Assembly: GCA_017936375.1 (NCBI GenBank)
Contig: JAGBFR010000005.1
Coordinates: forward strand, 1-50,704
Source of the DNA: Clostridia bacterium
GTDB lineage: Bacteria; Bacillota; Clostridia; Christensenellales; Aristaeellaceae
DNA length: 50,704 nucleotides
Direction: 5' to 3'
The translations under genes were made by a program, and so were the position numbers. This document shows, one piece after another, positions 32,736 through 43,800 of this stretch. A model generated the notes under the pieces. It did no database searches and had not been told where the DNA came from. It saw only the letters and a program-made list of their open reading frames with translations. Numbering within the stretch: position 1 is the first letter of the stretch; each line of letters starts with the position of its first letter.

Positions 32736-34247
32736 ATGGAAAAGCTCGAGCTGCGCGTCCTTGCGACGGACAGCACGCTGACCCTCTGGTGGGAGAAGCC
32801 GGAGGCTGCGGCCCGCGATCAGGCCTATGAGATCACGCTTGACGGCGGCGAGGCCGTGACCGTCCGCTGCTCGCATCATACCTTTGAGGGCCTTGCCCCG
32901 CAGTCTGCGCATGAGGTCCGCCTCGCCTGCGTCTGCGGCGGGGAGGCGCATTCTGCCTGCGTGCAGGCCGTCACGCTCGCCGCGCGCAGGCGCGTGGACG
33001 TGACGAAGCCGCCGTATAACGCCGTCGGCGACGGAAAGACGCTCAACACCGCCGCGCTGCAGCGCGCGCTTGACGAGGCGACGGCACAGACCTGCATCTG
33101 CTTCCCGGCGGGCGTGTACATGACCGGCGCGCTGCGCGGCCACAGCGATACCGAGATCTGGCTGGACGAGGGCGCTGTGCTGCAGGGCACGGCGGAGATC
33201 GCGGATTATCTCCCGCGTATCCGCAGCCGCTTTGAGGGCAAGGAGATGGAGTGCTATTCGAGCCTGCTCAACTTCGGCGAGCTCGACCATGCCTCCGGCC
33301 CCAACTGCCGCAATATCCTCATCCACGGCCATGGCAAGATTGCCAGCGGCGGCCAGAAGCTGGCGTGGCGCATCATCGAGGACGAGCGCGAGCGGCTCAA
33401 GGAGTTCCTCGCGGCGAATGCCGAGTATGTCGCGACCTGCGAAAACAACCACACCATCCCCGGCCGCGTGCGCCCGAGGCTCATCAACATGAGCAACTGC
33501 GAGAATGTGCACATCTGCGGCCTCACGCTGGAAAACGGCGCGAGCTGGAATGTCCATATGGTCTACAGCCGCGGCATTGCGACGCATCACTGCACCTTCC
33601 GCTCGCAGGGCGTGTGGAATGGCGACGGCTGGGACCCGGATTCCAGCGAGGACTGCGCGCTCTTCGCCTCCGAGTTTTACACCGAGGATGACGCGGTCGC
33701 CATCAAGTCCGGCAAGAACCCGGAGGGCAATGTCATCAACCGCCCGACGAAGCGCATCCGCGTCTTTGACTGCTACAGCGCCTATGGCCACGGCGTCGTC
33801 ATCGGCAGCGAGATGAGCGGCGGCGTGGAGGACGTGAAGATCTGGGACTGCGACCTGCGCGTGTCCATGAGCGGCTTTGAGATCAAGGCGACGAAGAAGC
33901 GCGGCGGCTACGTGCGCGACGTCGTCGTGCGCGACTGCGTGATCCCGCGCGTGATGATGCACTCCGTCCTCTATAACGACGACGGTATCGGCGCGGGTAT
34001 CCCGCCGGTGCTGGAAAACTGCCGATTTGAGCGCCTTGCGCTCACGGGCATGTATCAGGCGACGCAGGACACGGGCGATCTGCGCCCCTGCCCGCCGATC
34101 GAGGTGATCGGCTTTGACGTGCCGGGGCACGAGGTCAGGAACGTGGTCTTCCGCGATATCGTGATGGCCAACGACCGCCCGGGCATCGTCATCAAGGACG
34201 CGAAGGATGTGTCGCTCATCAATGTGACCAGTCAGCAGGAGGTGTAA
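32736..34247 (+). CDS. GH28 polygalacturonase / rhamnogalacturonan galacturonohydrolase
   Basis: 503 residues. A fibronectin type III-like N-terminal region (1-85) precedes a right-handed beta-helix. Catalytic residues are D297 (NGDGWDP), D318 and D319 (TEDDAVAIKSG) and H352 (YGHGVVIGSE). The 21-residue step from D297 to D318 equals that of known polygalacturonases. No signal peptide, so an exo-acting enzyme on imported oligosaccharides is likely. GGAGAAA precedes the ATG at 32736. Confidence 0.92.
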   Translation: MEKLELRVLATDSTLTLWWEKPEAAARDQAYEITLDGGEAVTVRCSHHTFEGLAPQSAHEVRLACVCGGEAHSACVQAVTLAARRRVDVTKPPYNAVGDGKTLNTAALQRALDEATAQTCICFPAGVYMTGALRGHSDTEIWLDEGAVLQGTAEIADYLPRIRSRFEGKEMECYSSLLNFGELDHASGPNCRNILIHGHGKIASGGQKLAWRIIEDERERLKEFLAANAEYVATCENNHTIPGRVRPRLINMSNCENVHICGLTLENGASWNVHMVYSRGIATHHCTFRSQGVWNGDGWDPDSSEDCALFASEFYTEDDAVAIKSGKNPEGNVINRPTKRIRVFDCYSAYGHGVVIGSEMSGGVEDVKIWDCDLRVSMSGFEIKATKKRGGYVRDVVVRDCVIPRVMMHSVLYNDDGIGAGIPPVLENCRFERLALTGMYQATQDTGDLRPCPPIEVIGFDVPGHEVRNVVFRDIVMANDRPGIVIKDAKDVSLINVTSQQEV

Positions 34248-34251
34248 CCGC

Positions 34252-35547
34252 ATGAAGCGCTATCTGGCTGTGGATATCGGCGCATCCAGCGGACGGCATA
34301 TCGTCGGCTGGATGGAAAACGGGGAGATGAAGACCGACGAGGTCTACCGCTTCCCCAACGGCGTCATCGAGCAGGACGGGCATCTCATCTGGGATACCGC
34401 CGCGCTGACGGAGCATGTGATTGAGGGCGTCGCCCGCGCGCTTGCCGCGTATGCCGACATCGCGAGCATGTCGATTGATACCTGGGGCGTTGACTATGTG
34501 CTCTTCAAGGGCGATGAGGAGGTCATGCCCTGCTATGCCTACCGCGACGGCAGGACGGAGGCCGTCATCCCGAAGCTGCATGAGGTCGTCCCCTTTGAGA
34601 CGCTCTATGCGCATACGGGCTGCCAGTTCCAGCCGTTCAATACGATCTATCAGCTCTATGACGACCTGCTCGCCGGCAGGCTCGAGGGCGTGACCGGCAT
34701 GCTTATGATGCCGGAATACCTGATGTACAAGCTCACGGGCGTGATGGCGAGGGAATACACCAACGCCACGACCATGGGCATGATCGACGCGAAGACCGGC
34801 GGCTTTGACCTTGAGATCGCCGATGCGCTCGGCCTGCCGCGCGCGCTCTTCCCGGCGCTCTCCCAGCCCGGCACGGTGCTCGGCCCGCTCAGGGCGGACG
34901 TCGCCGCGCGCGTGGGCGGCAATCTGACGGTCGTCCTCTGCGCGACGCACGACACCGGCTCCGCCGTGGAGGGCATCCCGATGGAGGGCAGCGAGCCCTA
35001 CATCTCCTCGGGCACGTGGTCGCTGCTGGGCGTCAAGACCGGGCGCCCCATCACCGACGCGGGCAGCATGGCCGCCAACTACTCCAACGAGGGCGGCGTG
35101 GGCTACAACCGCTATCAGAAGAACATCATGGGCATGTGGCTGGTCAATTGCCTGCAGAAGGAGCTCTGCCCGGATATGCCCTTCCCGCAGATCGTGAAGG
35201 CCGCTGAGGCGAGCGCGTGCGACGTGCTGGTCGACGCGAATGCGCCGGAATTCCTTGCGCCCAAGAGCATGAAGGCCGCCTTCGACGAGGCGACCGGCGG
35301 CGCGCTTGACGATGTGGGCGACTACTTCCGCTGCGCCTACCGCAGCCTCGCCATGAGCTACCGGCAGGCGATCGAGGAGCTGGAGCGCAACACCGGCAGG
35401 ACGTATGAGAAGCTCTACATCGTCGGCGGCGGCGCGAAGAATACCTTCCTCAATGCGCTGACGCAGGAGGCGACGGGCAAGCAGGTGATCGCCCTGCCGA
35501 TCGAGGCGACGGCGCTGGGCAATCTCGCCATTCAGGCGAAGGCGTAA
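34252..35547 (+). CDS. rhaB: Rhamnulokinase
   Basis: 431-residue FGGY-family kinase: YLAVDIGASSGRHIVGWM at the N-terminus, SIDTWGVDY, YISSGTWSLLG and the IVGGGAKN nucleotide-site motif. It phosphorylates L-rhamnulose to rhamnulose-1-phosphate. About 50 residues shorter than the E. coli enzyme, mainly at the C-terminus, with all motifs kept. Four bases after the GH28 stop. Confidence 0.96.
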   Translation: MKRYLAVDIGASSGRHIVGWMENGEMKTDEVYRFPNGVIEQDGHLIWDTAALTEHVIEGVARALAAYADIASMSIDTWGVDYVLFKGDEEVMPCYAYRDGRTEAVIPKLHEVVPFETLYAHTGCQFQPFNTIYQLYDDLLAGRLEGVTGMLMMPEYLMYKLTGVMAREYTNATTMGMIDAKTGGFDLEIADALGLPRALFPALSQPGTVLGPLRADVAARVGGNLTVVLCATHDTGSAVEGIPMEGSEPYISSGTWSLLGVKTGRPITDAGSMAANYSNEGGVGYNRYQKNIMGMWLVNCLQKELCPDMPFPQIVKAAEASACDVLVDANAPEFLAPKSMKAAFDEATGGALDDVGDYFRCAYRSLAMSYRQAIEELERNTGRTYEKLYIVGGGAKNTFLNALTQEATGKQVIALPIEATALGNLAIQAKA

Positions 35548-35626
35548 GAAGGCATAAATCGACGGAATCAATGCGCGATCTGTGCGCAGGAAATAGGACT
35601 GACGATCAATTTGGAGGTTGAATCAG

Positions 35627-36883
35627 ATGAGCTACATGGAAGCAAAGGCTAAGTACGCGGCGCTTGGCGTCGACGTTGAGGCGGCGATTGCGCGGCTGAA
35701 GACCGTGCCCGTCTCCATCCACTGCTGGCAGGGCGACGATGTGCGCGGCTTTGACACCGACCCGAGCAAGCCCCTGACCGGCGGCATCCAGACCACCGGC
35801 AATTACCCGGGCCGCGCCCGCACGCCGGAAGAGCTGATGGCGGACTTTGACGTCGTGCTCTCCCTCTGCCCGGGCATGAAGAAGATCAGCCTGCATGCGT
35901 GCTATGCGATCTTCGAGGATGGCGAGTGGGCCGACCGCGACAAGCTGGAGCCCAAGCACTTTAAGAAGTGGGTGGAGTACTGCAAGTCCCGCGGCATCGG
36001 CGCGGACTTCAACCCGACCTTCTTCTCCCATCCCAAGTGCGATCCGCTGACCCTGTCCTCCACGAATGAGGAGACCCGCCGCTTCTGGATCGAGCACGGC
36101 AAGGCGTCCATCCGCATCAGCACCTATCTGGCTGAGGAGCTGGGCCAGCCCTGCGTCATGAATATCTGGACGGGCGACGGGTTCAAGGACATTCCGTCCG
36201 ATCGCCTTGGCCCGCGCAAGCGCTATCGCGAGGCGATCGACGAGATCCTCTCCGAGCCGTTTGATTTCAGTAAGGTCAAGCCATGCGTCGAGTCCAAGGT
36301 CTTCGGCATCGGCGTTGAGGCGTACACCGTGGGCAGCAGCGAGTTCTCCCTCGCCTATGCCGCGCTGAATATGGACAAGTGCATCCCGCTGATGGACAAT
36401 GGCCACTATCATCCGACCGAGGTCGTCTCCGATAAAATCCCGGCGCTGCTGGCCTTCTTCCCGGAGATTGCGCTGCATGTCACCCGCCCCGTCCGCTGGG
36501 ACAGCGACCACGTTGTGCTGCTGGACGACGAGACGAAGGAGATCTGCAAGGAGATCGTCCGCTGCGGCAGCCTCGAGGGCAGCGTGAATATCGCGCTTGA
36601 CTACTTCGACGCTTCCATCAACCGCGTTGCGGCGTGGACGGTTGGCATCCGCAACGTGCAGAAGGCGCTGCTCATGGCGCTGGTCACGCCGAATGCGTAT
36701 CTCAAGGAGCTGCAGGATACCGGCGACTTCACCACCCTGCTCGTCGCGCAGGAGGAGATCAAGACCCTGCCGTTCGGCGAGGTCTGGGCGGAGTACTGCC
36801 GCCAGAGCGGCGTGCCGGAGGACGGCTGCTGGCTGCCGATGGTGAAGCAGTATGAGCAGGACGTGCTGGTGAAGCGCGTTTAA
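35627..36883 (+). CDS. rhaA: L-rhamnose isomerase
   Basis: 418 residues, normal length. Conserved SIHCWQGDDVRGF near the start and the metal-binding region with MNIWTGDG and SVNIALDYFDASINR. Converts L-rhamnose to L-rhamnulose. The ATG at 35627 has GGAGGT 8 bases upstream; the TTG at 35618 overlaps that site and is rejected. Order rhaB-rhaA-rhaD-rhaM. Confidence 0.97.
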   Translation: MSYMEAKAKYAALGVDVEAAIARLKTVPVSIHCWQGDDVRGFDTDPSKPLTGGIQTTGNYPGRARTPEELMADFDVVLSLCPGMKKISLHACYAIFEDGEWADRDKLEPKHFKKWVEYCKSRGIGADFNPTFFSHPKCDPLTLSSTNEETRRFWIEHGKASIRISTYLAEELGQPCVMNIWTGDGFKDIPSDRLGPRKRYREAIDEILSEPFDFSKVKPCVESKVFGIGVEAYTVGSSEFSLAYAALNMDKCIPLMDNGHYHPTEVVSDKIPALLAFFPEIALHVTRPVRWDSDHVVLLDDETKEICKEIVRCGSLEGSVNIALDYFDASINRVAAWTVGIRNVQKALLMALVTPNAYLKELQDTGDFTTLLVAQEEIKTLPFGEVWAEYCRQSGVPEDGCWLPMVKQYEQDVLVKRV

Positions 36884-36900
36884 TCAAGGAGGATACAGTA

Positions 36901-37725
36901 ATGGGCATGCTTGACATTTCTGTCATGAAGCGATACATCCGCATGGCGGACGACGGCTGGCATCAGGGCTGGCACGAGCGCAACGGCGGCAATCTGACCT
37001 ACCGCCTGACGAAGGAAGAGGTGGACGAGATGCGTCCCTTCTTCGACGAGACCCCGCGCCCGTGGGTGAACATGGGCGTGACGGGCGCGAATCTGGCGGG
37101 CGAGTACTTCCTCTCCACCGGCAGCGGCAAGTACTTCCGCAATGTGATCCTCGATCCGGCGGACAGCCTGTGCGTGGTGGAGATCAATGAGACGGGCGAC
37201 AGCTACCGCATCGTCTGGGGCCTTGTGAACGGCGGCCGCCCGACCAGCGAATTCCCGAGCCACTTCATGAATCACTCCGTGCGCGTGGCCGCGACGGACG
37301 GCGCCTGCCGCGTCATCTATCATGCGCATCCGGCGAATACCATCGCCATGACCTATGTGCTCCCGCTGACGGACCGCGACTTCTCCCGCGCTTTGTGGAA
37401 GAGCGCGACCGAGTGCCCGGTCGTCTTCCCGGGCGGCGTGGGCGTCGTGCCGTGGATGGTGCCGGGCGGCGCGGACATCGCGATGGCGACCTGTGAGAAG
37501 ATGAAGGAATACGAGGCGGCGGTCTGGGCGCATCACGGCCTGTTCGTTTCCGGTCCGGATTTTGACACCACCTTCGGCCTGATGCACACGATTGAGAAGT
37601 CCGCGCAGATCTGGGTGCTGCAGAAGTCCACCGGCCTGCCGGAGCTGCAGACCATCGCCGACGACGAGCTCAAGGCCATCGCGCGCGATTTCAAGGTCAA
37701 TCTGCGTGAGGAGTTCCTCGATTAA
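36901..37725 (+). CDS. rhaD: Rhamnulose-1-phosphate aldolase
   Basis: 274-residue class II aldolase/adducin family protein. Zinc ligands are in the YHAHPAN motif and the AHHGLF motif. Cleaves rhamnulose-1-phosphate to DHAP and L-lactaldehyde. No lactaldehyde reductase gene is present in the window. AAGGAGG precedes the ATG, 17 bases after rhaA. Confidence 0.96.
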   Translation: MGMLDISVMKRYIRMADDGWHQGWHERNGGNLTYRLTKEEVDEMRPFFDETPRPWVNMGVTGANLAGEYFLSTGSGKYFRNVILDPADSLCVVEINETGDSYRIVWGLVNGGRPTSEFPSHFMNHSVRVAATDGACRVIYHAHPANTIAMTYVLPLTDRDFSRALWKSATECPVVFPGGVGVVPWMVPGGADIAMATCEKMKEYEAAVWAHHGLFVSGPDFDTTFGLMHTIEKSAQIWVLQKSTGLPELQTIADDELKAIARDFKVNLREEFLD

Positions 37726-37785
37726 GGAATATACCGCCTGCGGGCAGGATAAAAGGGTGCAGAATCGATTCTGCAGGAGGAAAGT

Positions 37786-38103
37786 ATGGAACGCATGGCA
37801 TGGAAGGGCCGGATCAAGCCCGGCTGCAAGGCGGAGTACATCCGCCGCCACGATGAGATCTGGCCGGAGATGAAGGCGCTGCTCAAGTCCGCCGGCATCT
37901 GCAACTACACCATCTTCGCCAACGGCGAGGAGCTCTTTGGCTACTACGAGTGCGAGAAGGGCATCGAGTTTGCGGAGAAGACGCAGGCCGGCAGCCCGAT
38001 CGTCGACCGCTGGAATGAGTACATGAAGGATATCCTTGAGCTGGAGATGGATCCGGTCACCGGCGCTCAGCCCAAGCTCGAGCCGGTCTTCCGGCTGGAC
38101 TGA
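37786..38103 (+). CDS. rhaM: L-rhamnose mutarotase
   Basis: 105 residues, the usual size. RRHDEIWPEM carries the catalytic histidine and the protein ends with the acidic, proline-containing tail of the family. Interconverts alpha and beta L-rhamnose to feed the isomerase. GGAGGAAA is just upstream. Last gene before a terminator. Confidence 0.96.
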   Translation: MERMAWKGRIKPGCKAEYIRRHDEIWPEMKALLKSAGICNYTIFANGEELFGYYECEKGIEFAEKTQAGSPIVDRWNEYMKDILELEMDPVTGAQPKLEPVFRLD

Positions 38104-38123
38104 TCCGCTCAACGCATCAAAAA

Positions 38124-38157
38124 CAGGCTCCCCGCAAGGGGAGCCTGCTGCTTTTGG
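38124..38157 (+). terminator. Terminator of the rha operon
   Basis: Perfect stem CAGGCTCCCC-GCAA-GGGGAGCCTG followed by CTGCTTTTGG. The T-run is short. Confidence 0.75.
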
Positions 38158-38286
38158 ATTGCGGAATGTCAAGAAAACAAAACACCGTCCCGCATATGCA
38201 CGGGCAGAGGAAAACGCCCGGCGCGCGGCGAATGTCATGCACAGAGAATGCCCGCGCCTGCGCGGGAGGAGCATGGAGGAGCACAT

Positions 38287-40704
38287 ATGCAGCTGAGGTT
38301 CATCACCCCGTCGGAGCGGATTGACCATCCGCGCTTTATCCGGGAGTTTGCCTGCGGGGCCGTCGCGTGTGCGCGGCTGGAGATCACGGGTCTTGGCCTG
38401 TACCGCGCGTTCATCAATGGGCAGCGCGTCGGCGGGGATTACCTGACTCCGGGCTTTAATGACTATGACGCGTACCTGCGCGTGCAGACCTATGATGTGA
38501 CGGCGCTGCTCGCCGCGCAGAACCGCATCGAGGTATACATGGGCGAGGGCTGGTACATGGGCCGCCTCGGCTTTGACGGCGGGAAGACCTGCCGCTGGGG
38601 CGACAGGTATCTGCTGGCCGCGCGGCTGACCCTCACCCTCGCAGACGGCAGCGTGCAGACGCTGGAGACGGACGAGAGCTGGATGGCCGCGCCGTCCTGT
38701 ATCACCGGCGGCAATATCTACGACGGCGAGACGCGGGATGATACCCTTGACACGGGACGCAGTGTCCCGTGCGCGGCGGCGCAGACGGATTACAGGCTGG
38801 AGCCGCAGTTCTCCCCGCCCATCCGCGCCGTGGCGGAGCTCAAGCCCATGCTCATCGTGACCCCGAAGGGCGAGCAGGTGCTCGATTTCGGGCAGAATAT
38901 GGCGGGCGTCATCCGCATCGTCAATCGCCTTGAGCGCGGAAGGACCCTGCGCATCCAGACCGGCGAGGTGCTGCAGCAGGGCTGCTTCTACCGGGACAAC
39001 CTGCGCACGGCGCTGTCGGAGTTTATCTATACCTCGGACGGCGAGGCGAAGGTGATCGAGCCGATGTTCACCTTCTTCGGCTTCCGCTATGCGAAGGTCG
39101 AGGGGATGGAGATCGTCGACCCGGCGGACTTTACCGCCGTCGTCCTCTCCTCGGATCTGCGGCAGACGCTGGAGGTCACGACCGGGCATGAGGGCCTCAA
39201 TCAGCTGATGCGCAATACGTGGTGGGGCCAGCGCAGCAACTTCCTCGATGTGCCGACGGACTGCCCGCAGCGCGACGAGCGCCTCGGCTGGACGGCGGAC
39301 ACGCAGGTCTTTGTCAATACCGCCTGCTACCAGATGGACTGCAAGGCCTTCTACACCAAGTACATGCGCGATATGCGCGCGGATCAGACGATGTACGGCG
39401 GCGGCGACCTGCCGCAGTACAGCCCGAGCCTCAAGGGCGCGGGCAATCACGGCGGCGCGGTCTGGGCGGACGCGGGCACGATCATCCCGTGGGACGTCTA
39501 TATGAACTACGGCGACCTCGCGCTGCTTGAGGAGAATTACCCGATGATGCGCGACTATGTCGAGTATCTGATTGCGCAGGACAAGCGCTTCGGCGGCACG
39601 CACGTCGTCTTTGATCTGTTCACCTACGGCGACTGGCTCGCGCAGGACGGCATGAGCACGCAGTCGCTCAAGGGCAGCACGACCGATGCGTATATCTGGG
39701 GCGTGTACTACATGCAGTCCGTCGAGCTTACGGCGAAGGCTGCCAAAACGCTTGGCCGTGAGGAGGACGCCGCCCGCTACGGCGCGCTGGCGCAGGAGAT
39801 CCGCGCGGCGCTGCTGGATGAGTACGTCTCCCCGGCGGGCAATCTGACCATGGACACACAGACGGGCTATATCCTCGCCCTGCGCCACGGCCTGTACAGG
39901 AAGAAGGAAAAGCTGCTCGCGGGTCTGCGCCGCCGCCTCTCGCGCGATTTCTGCAGGATCCGCTCCGGCTTCACCGGCGCGCCGCTGACGCTGCCCGTGC
40001 TCTTTGACAACGGCATGGCCGACATGGCCTACCGCATGCTGCTGCGCGAGGAATTCCCCGGCTGGCTCTACTGCGTGGCTCTCGGCGCGACGACCATCTG
40101 GGAGCGCTGGAACAGCCTGGAGAGTGACGGCTCCATCTCCGGCACGGGCATGAACAGCCTCAACCACTACGCCTACGGCAGCGTGTGCGAGGCGATCTAC
40201 AGCCGCGTGATCGGCCTGCGCAACGACGCGCCCGGCTGGACGCGCGCCGTCATCGCCCCGCATCCCGACGCGAGGATCGGCCATGCGTCCATCCGCTTTG
40301 ACTCGCCGGCGGGCGAGTGGCGCGTGTGCTGGCGCATCGGGGAGGACGGCAGCTTCACGCTGGAGGCCTCTGTGCCCGAGGGCGCTGCGGCGCGCGTCGT
40401 GCTGCCCGATCATCCGGATGGGTTTGAGGCTGAGATCGGCGAGGGCGAATACCGCTGGGCGTATAGGCCGTCGCGGGACTATCGCCATCCCTTCAGCCTC
40501 GATTCCCTGTGCATGGACGTGATGAAGAACGCCGAGGCCGCCGCGCTGCTTGAGCGCGCGGAGCCCGTGCTCCACGGCCTGCTGACGGACCCTGACTGCG
40601 AGCATGGCGTGCTCACCCTGCGCGAGGCGGCGCATACCGTCTGGAACATCAACCCCGCTGCAGTCCTCGCGCTGGACGGCGCGCTGCGGCAGATCAGAAT
40701 ATAA
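38287..40704 (+). CDS. GH78 alpha-L-rhamnosidase
   Basis: 805 residues. The central alpha/alpha barrel carries the family motif DCPQRDERLGWTAD, with E331 as the probable general acid. The N-terminal beta-sandwich domains are reduced compared with many 900-1000 residue relatives. No signal peptide. It removes terminal rhamnose, which then enters the rhaMABD pathway. It is separated from rhaM by a terminator, so it may be read through or have its own promoter, which I cannot identify. GGAGG lies upstream of the ATG at 38287. Confidence 0.93.
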   Translation: MQLRFITPSERIDHPRFIREFACGAVACARLEITGLGLYRAFINGQRVGGDYLTPGFNDYDAYLRVQTYDVTALLAAQNRIEVYMGEGWYMGRLGFDGGKTCRWGDRYLLAARLTLTLADGSVQTLETDESWMAAPSCITGGNIYDGETRDDTLDTGRSVPCAAAQTDYRLEPQFSPPIRAVAELKPMLIVTPKGEQVLDFGQNMAGVIRIVNRLERGRTLRIQTGEVLQQGCFYRDNLRTALSEFIYTSDGEAKVIEPMFTFFGFRYAKVEGMEIVDPADFTAVVLSSDLRQTLEVTTGHEGLNQLMRNTWWGQRSNFLDVPTDCPQRDERLGWTADTQVFVNTACYQMDCKAFYTKYMRDMRADQTMYGGGDLPQYSPSLKGAGNHGGAVWADAGTIIPWDVYMNYGDLALLEENYPMMRDYVEYLIAQDKRFGGTHVVFDLFTYGDWLAQDGMSTQSLKGSTTDAYIWGVYYMQSVELTAKAAKTLGREEDAARYGALAQEIRAALLDEYVSPAGNLTMDTQTGYILALRHGLYRKKEKLLAGLRRRLSRDFCRIRSGFTGAPLTLPVLFDNGMADMAYRMLLREEFPGWLYCVALGATTIWERWNSLESDGSISGTGMNSLNHYAYGSVCEAIYSRVIGLRNDAPGWTRAVIAPHPDARIGHASIRFDSPAGEWRVCWRIGEDGSFTLEASVPEGAAARVVLPDHPDGFEAEIGEGEYRWAYRPSRDYRHPFSLDSLCMDVMKNAEAAALLERAEPVLHGLLTDPDCEHGVLTLREAAHTVWNINPAAVLALDGALRQIRI

Positions 40705-40711
40705 GCTCAGG

Positions 40712-40740
40712 CGCGCGGGCGAATGCCCGCGCGTTTTTCT
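40712..40740 (+). terminator. Terminator after the GH78 gene
   Basis: CGCGCGGGC-GAAT-GCCCGCGCG followed by TTTTTCTTTT. Confidence 0.88.
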
Positions 40741-40865
40741 TTTGCCTTGTTTGCCGGGCAGGAATCGCCGCGCCGGCGCAGAATTATATTTGAGTTACGC
40801 AGGATTTGTACGGGCGAATTGCCCGTTTTGGGATAGGAACGGCTGTGTGCCGGAGGGAGAAGGCT

Positions 40866-43800
40866 GTGACGGAAGGTATGGAGATCATCCGGCGCATGAC
40901 GCCGGAGGAGGAGTTTTCGGCGGGTCTTGCGCTCTATCGCGCGGGCGGCGTGCATCCTCTGGAGGAGGAAAACGGCATGCTGCGCTATGCGGTGGATGGA
41001 GAGCCGCGCCGCATCGTGCGCGTGGGCACGACGGGCCGGATGACCGGGCGCTGCTCGTGCGATTTCTTCGGGAATGTGCATAAGCCCTGCCGGCACCTTG
41101 CTGCGGCGATGATGCTGGCCTCGGCCTCCGGCGCGATTGAGGAGATGCGCCGCCGCCGTGCACGGGAGAATGCCGGCGCGCTCATGGCGACGCTGCAGGG
41201 CGCGCTGCCCACGCAGTCTCCGCTGCGCATGGAGGTCACCCTGCGCATCATCGGCGAGCGGGAGCCCATCCGCGTCTCGCTGCGCGTGGGGCAGGAGCGG
41301 ATCTATGTCGTCAAGTCCATGGCGCTCTTCCTCGAGGCCCTGCGAAAGAAAGAGAGCATGTCCTTTGGCAAGGGCTTTACCCTTGAGCCGGAGTGGATGG
41401 ACTTTGAGGGCGTGGACAAGAAGATCATCTCCCTCCTGCAGGACGCGGCGTATGTCTGCGGGCTTGAGGGACGGCTGGTGCAGACGGGGCTTGACGCCAA
41501 GTATCTGACCCTGCCGGACCGGTTCCTCAAGCGGCTGATGCAGCTGCTCATGGCGCGCCCCTTCCGCATCTCCTTCGGTGAAGAGGTCGTGACCGTCCCG
41601 TGCGTGTTTGACGGGCAGGCCGAGCTGCTCTTCGGCGTGATGGCCAGCGGGCGGGAGCTTGAGATCCGCGCGCAGATGCCCAAAACACTGCGGCTGCTGG
41701 AGCCGGGCGCGACATTCGTCTTCTGCGAGGGAGATGTGCTGCGCCTGCCGAGGGAGCAGCGGGAGATCGTCCGCGTGATGGCTGCCTCCGGGCGCGAGGG
41801 CAATGCCGCCTTCCGCTTTGACGCGGCGCAGAGCGCACGGGTCATCTCCGAGCTGCTGCCCGCGCTCGAGCGCGCCGGCTCGGTGACCATCGACGGCGCG
41901 CTGGCCGAGCGCATCATCCGCCGGCCGCTGAAGGTGCGCGCGTATTTTGACCGGGAGGAGCGCTCCGTCCTCTGCCGTCTGGCCTTTCAGTATGGGGACG
42001 ACGAGATCGATCCCTTCTCCCCGCAGCCTGCGCCCATGCCGGGAGACGAGCGCCTGCTCATGCTGCGCGACAGCGAGGGCGAGCGCCGCTCGCTGGATAT
42101 GCTGGCGGCGGCGGGCTTCCGCATGCAGCGCGGGCGCGTCGTGCTCTCCGGGCAGGAGGCGGTCTATAAATTCCTGACCGAGGGCATCTACGAGATGCGA
42201 GGGGCGGCGGAGGTCTACTGCTCCGACGAATTCAGGAAGATGACCCCGCGCAAGCCGCACTTCACCGGCACCCTGCGCATGCAGGACGGCGCGCTGCGGC
42301 TGCAGATGAATGAGGACGGCGAGCCCGCGCCGGAGATCCTGTCGATCCTGCAGGCGCTGCGCGACAGAAAGCGCTACTTCAGGCTGAAGGACGGCTCCTT
42401 CCTTGATCTGACAGACATGGAGGAGTGGCGCGAACTGGCGGAGGCTGCCGCCGGCGCATCCGTCGAGCCGCAGGAGGAGGGCCCCGCGCAGCTTCGCGGC
42501 GAGGTGGAGGTCGCCTCCTTCCGCGCGGCGTATATGATGAGCCTGCTTGAGATGGGCGGCCTGCCCGTCGCGGCGGATGATTCCGTGCGGCAGGTGGTCG
42601 CCTCGATGGACGAGGAGGGCGAGCCCTGTCCGGAGCCGATCTGGGGCATGCTGCGCCCGTATCAGCGGCGCGGCTTCATGTGGATGCAGGCGCTCGACCG
42701 CCTGCACATGGGCGGCATTCTCGCCGACGACATGGGCCTTGGCAAGACGCTGCAGGTCATCGCGCTGCTGGCATGGGCGAGCGGGGCGAAGGAAAACAGG
42801 CGGCCGTCCATCGTCGTGGCGCCCACGTCACTGGTCTATAACTGGATGGCGGAGCTGCGCCGCTTCGCGCCGGATCTGAATATCCTTGTCGGCGAGGGCG
42901 CACAGCAGACCCGCGCGCAGGCGATTGCGCGCCTTGCCGCGCCGGACTGCGGGGTGGATGTGTATATCACCTCCTACCCGCTCATCCGCAGGGACATCGC
43001 GCAGCTCTCGCAGATTCCCTTCCGCTTCGCCATTCTCGACGAGGCGCAGTATATCAAGAACGCCATGAGCGTCGGCGCGGGCGCGGTCAAGCAGCTGCGC
43101 GCGCAGACCCGATTTGCCCTGACCGGCACGCCGATGGAGAATCATCCGGGCGAATTGTGGTCGATCTTTGACTTTGTCCTGCCGGGCTATCTGCTCTCCT
43201 TTGCGCAGTTCATGCACAGATTCGGCACGGGCGAGGAGCTGGATGTGCTGCGCATGCGCATCCGCCCGTTCCTGCTGCGCAGGCTCAAGGGCGACGTGCT
43301 GCGCGAGCTGCCGGAGAAGATCGAGATCCGGATGATGGCGGACATGACCGAGGAGCAGCGGCGCGTCTATCAGGCGAGCCTGCTGCGCCTGCGCCCGCAG
43401 GTGGAGAGCATGACCGGCGGCAGGGGACGCATCGAAATGCTCGCCGCGATCACGGAGCTGCGGCAGATCTGCGGCCATCCCTCGCTGGTGCTGCCGGATT
43501 ATGCGGCGTCCAGCGGCAAGATGGATATGCTGCTGGATATCCTGCCCGGCGCGCTGGAGGCGGGGCACAGGGCGCTCATCTTCTCCCAGTTCACCAGGAT
43601 GCTGCGCATCCTGCAGCGCAGGCTGGAGGCGGCGGGCATTTCCTGTCTGTATCTGGACGGAGAGACCCCGCCGAAGCGGCGCATGGAGCTGGTGGAGAGC
43701 TTCAACGGCGGCGAGGGGCAGGTCTTCCTGATCTCGCTCAAGGCGGGCGGCTCCGGCCTCAATCTCGTCGGCGCGGACACGGTCATTCACTTTGACCCGT

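Noticed and set aside
36880-40635. 1251-codon minus-strand frame opposite rhaD, rhaM and GH78
   Set aside because: It runs antisense to three well-supported genes and has an Arg/Ala/His-rich composition typical of shadow frames.
40805-40825. Palindrome CGGGC-GAATT-GCCCG before the SNF2 gene as an operator
   Set aside because: The stem is only 5 bp and no promoter boxes line up with it.
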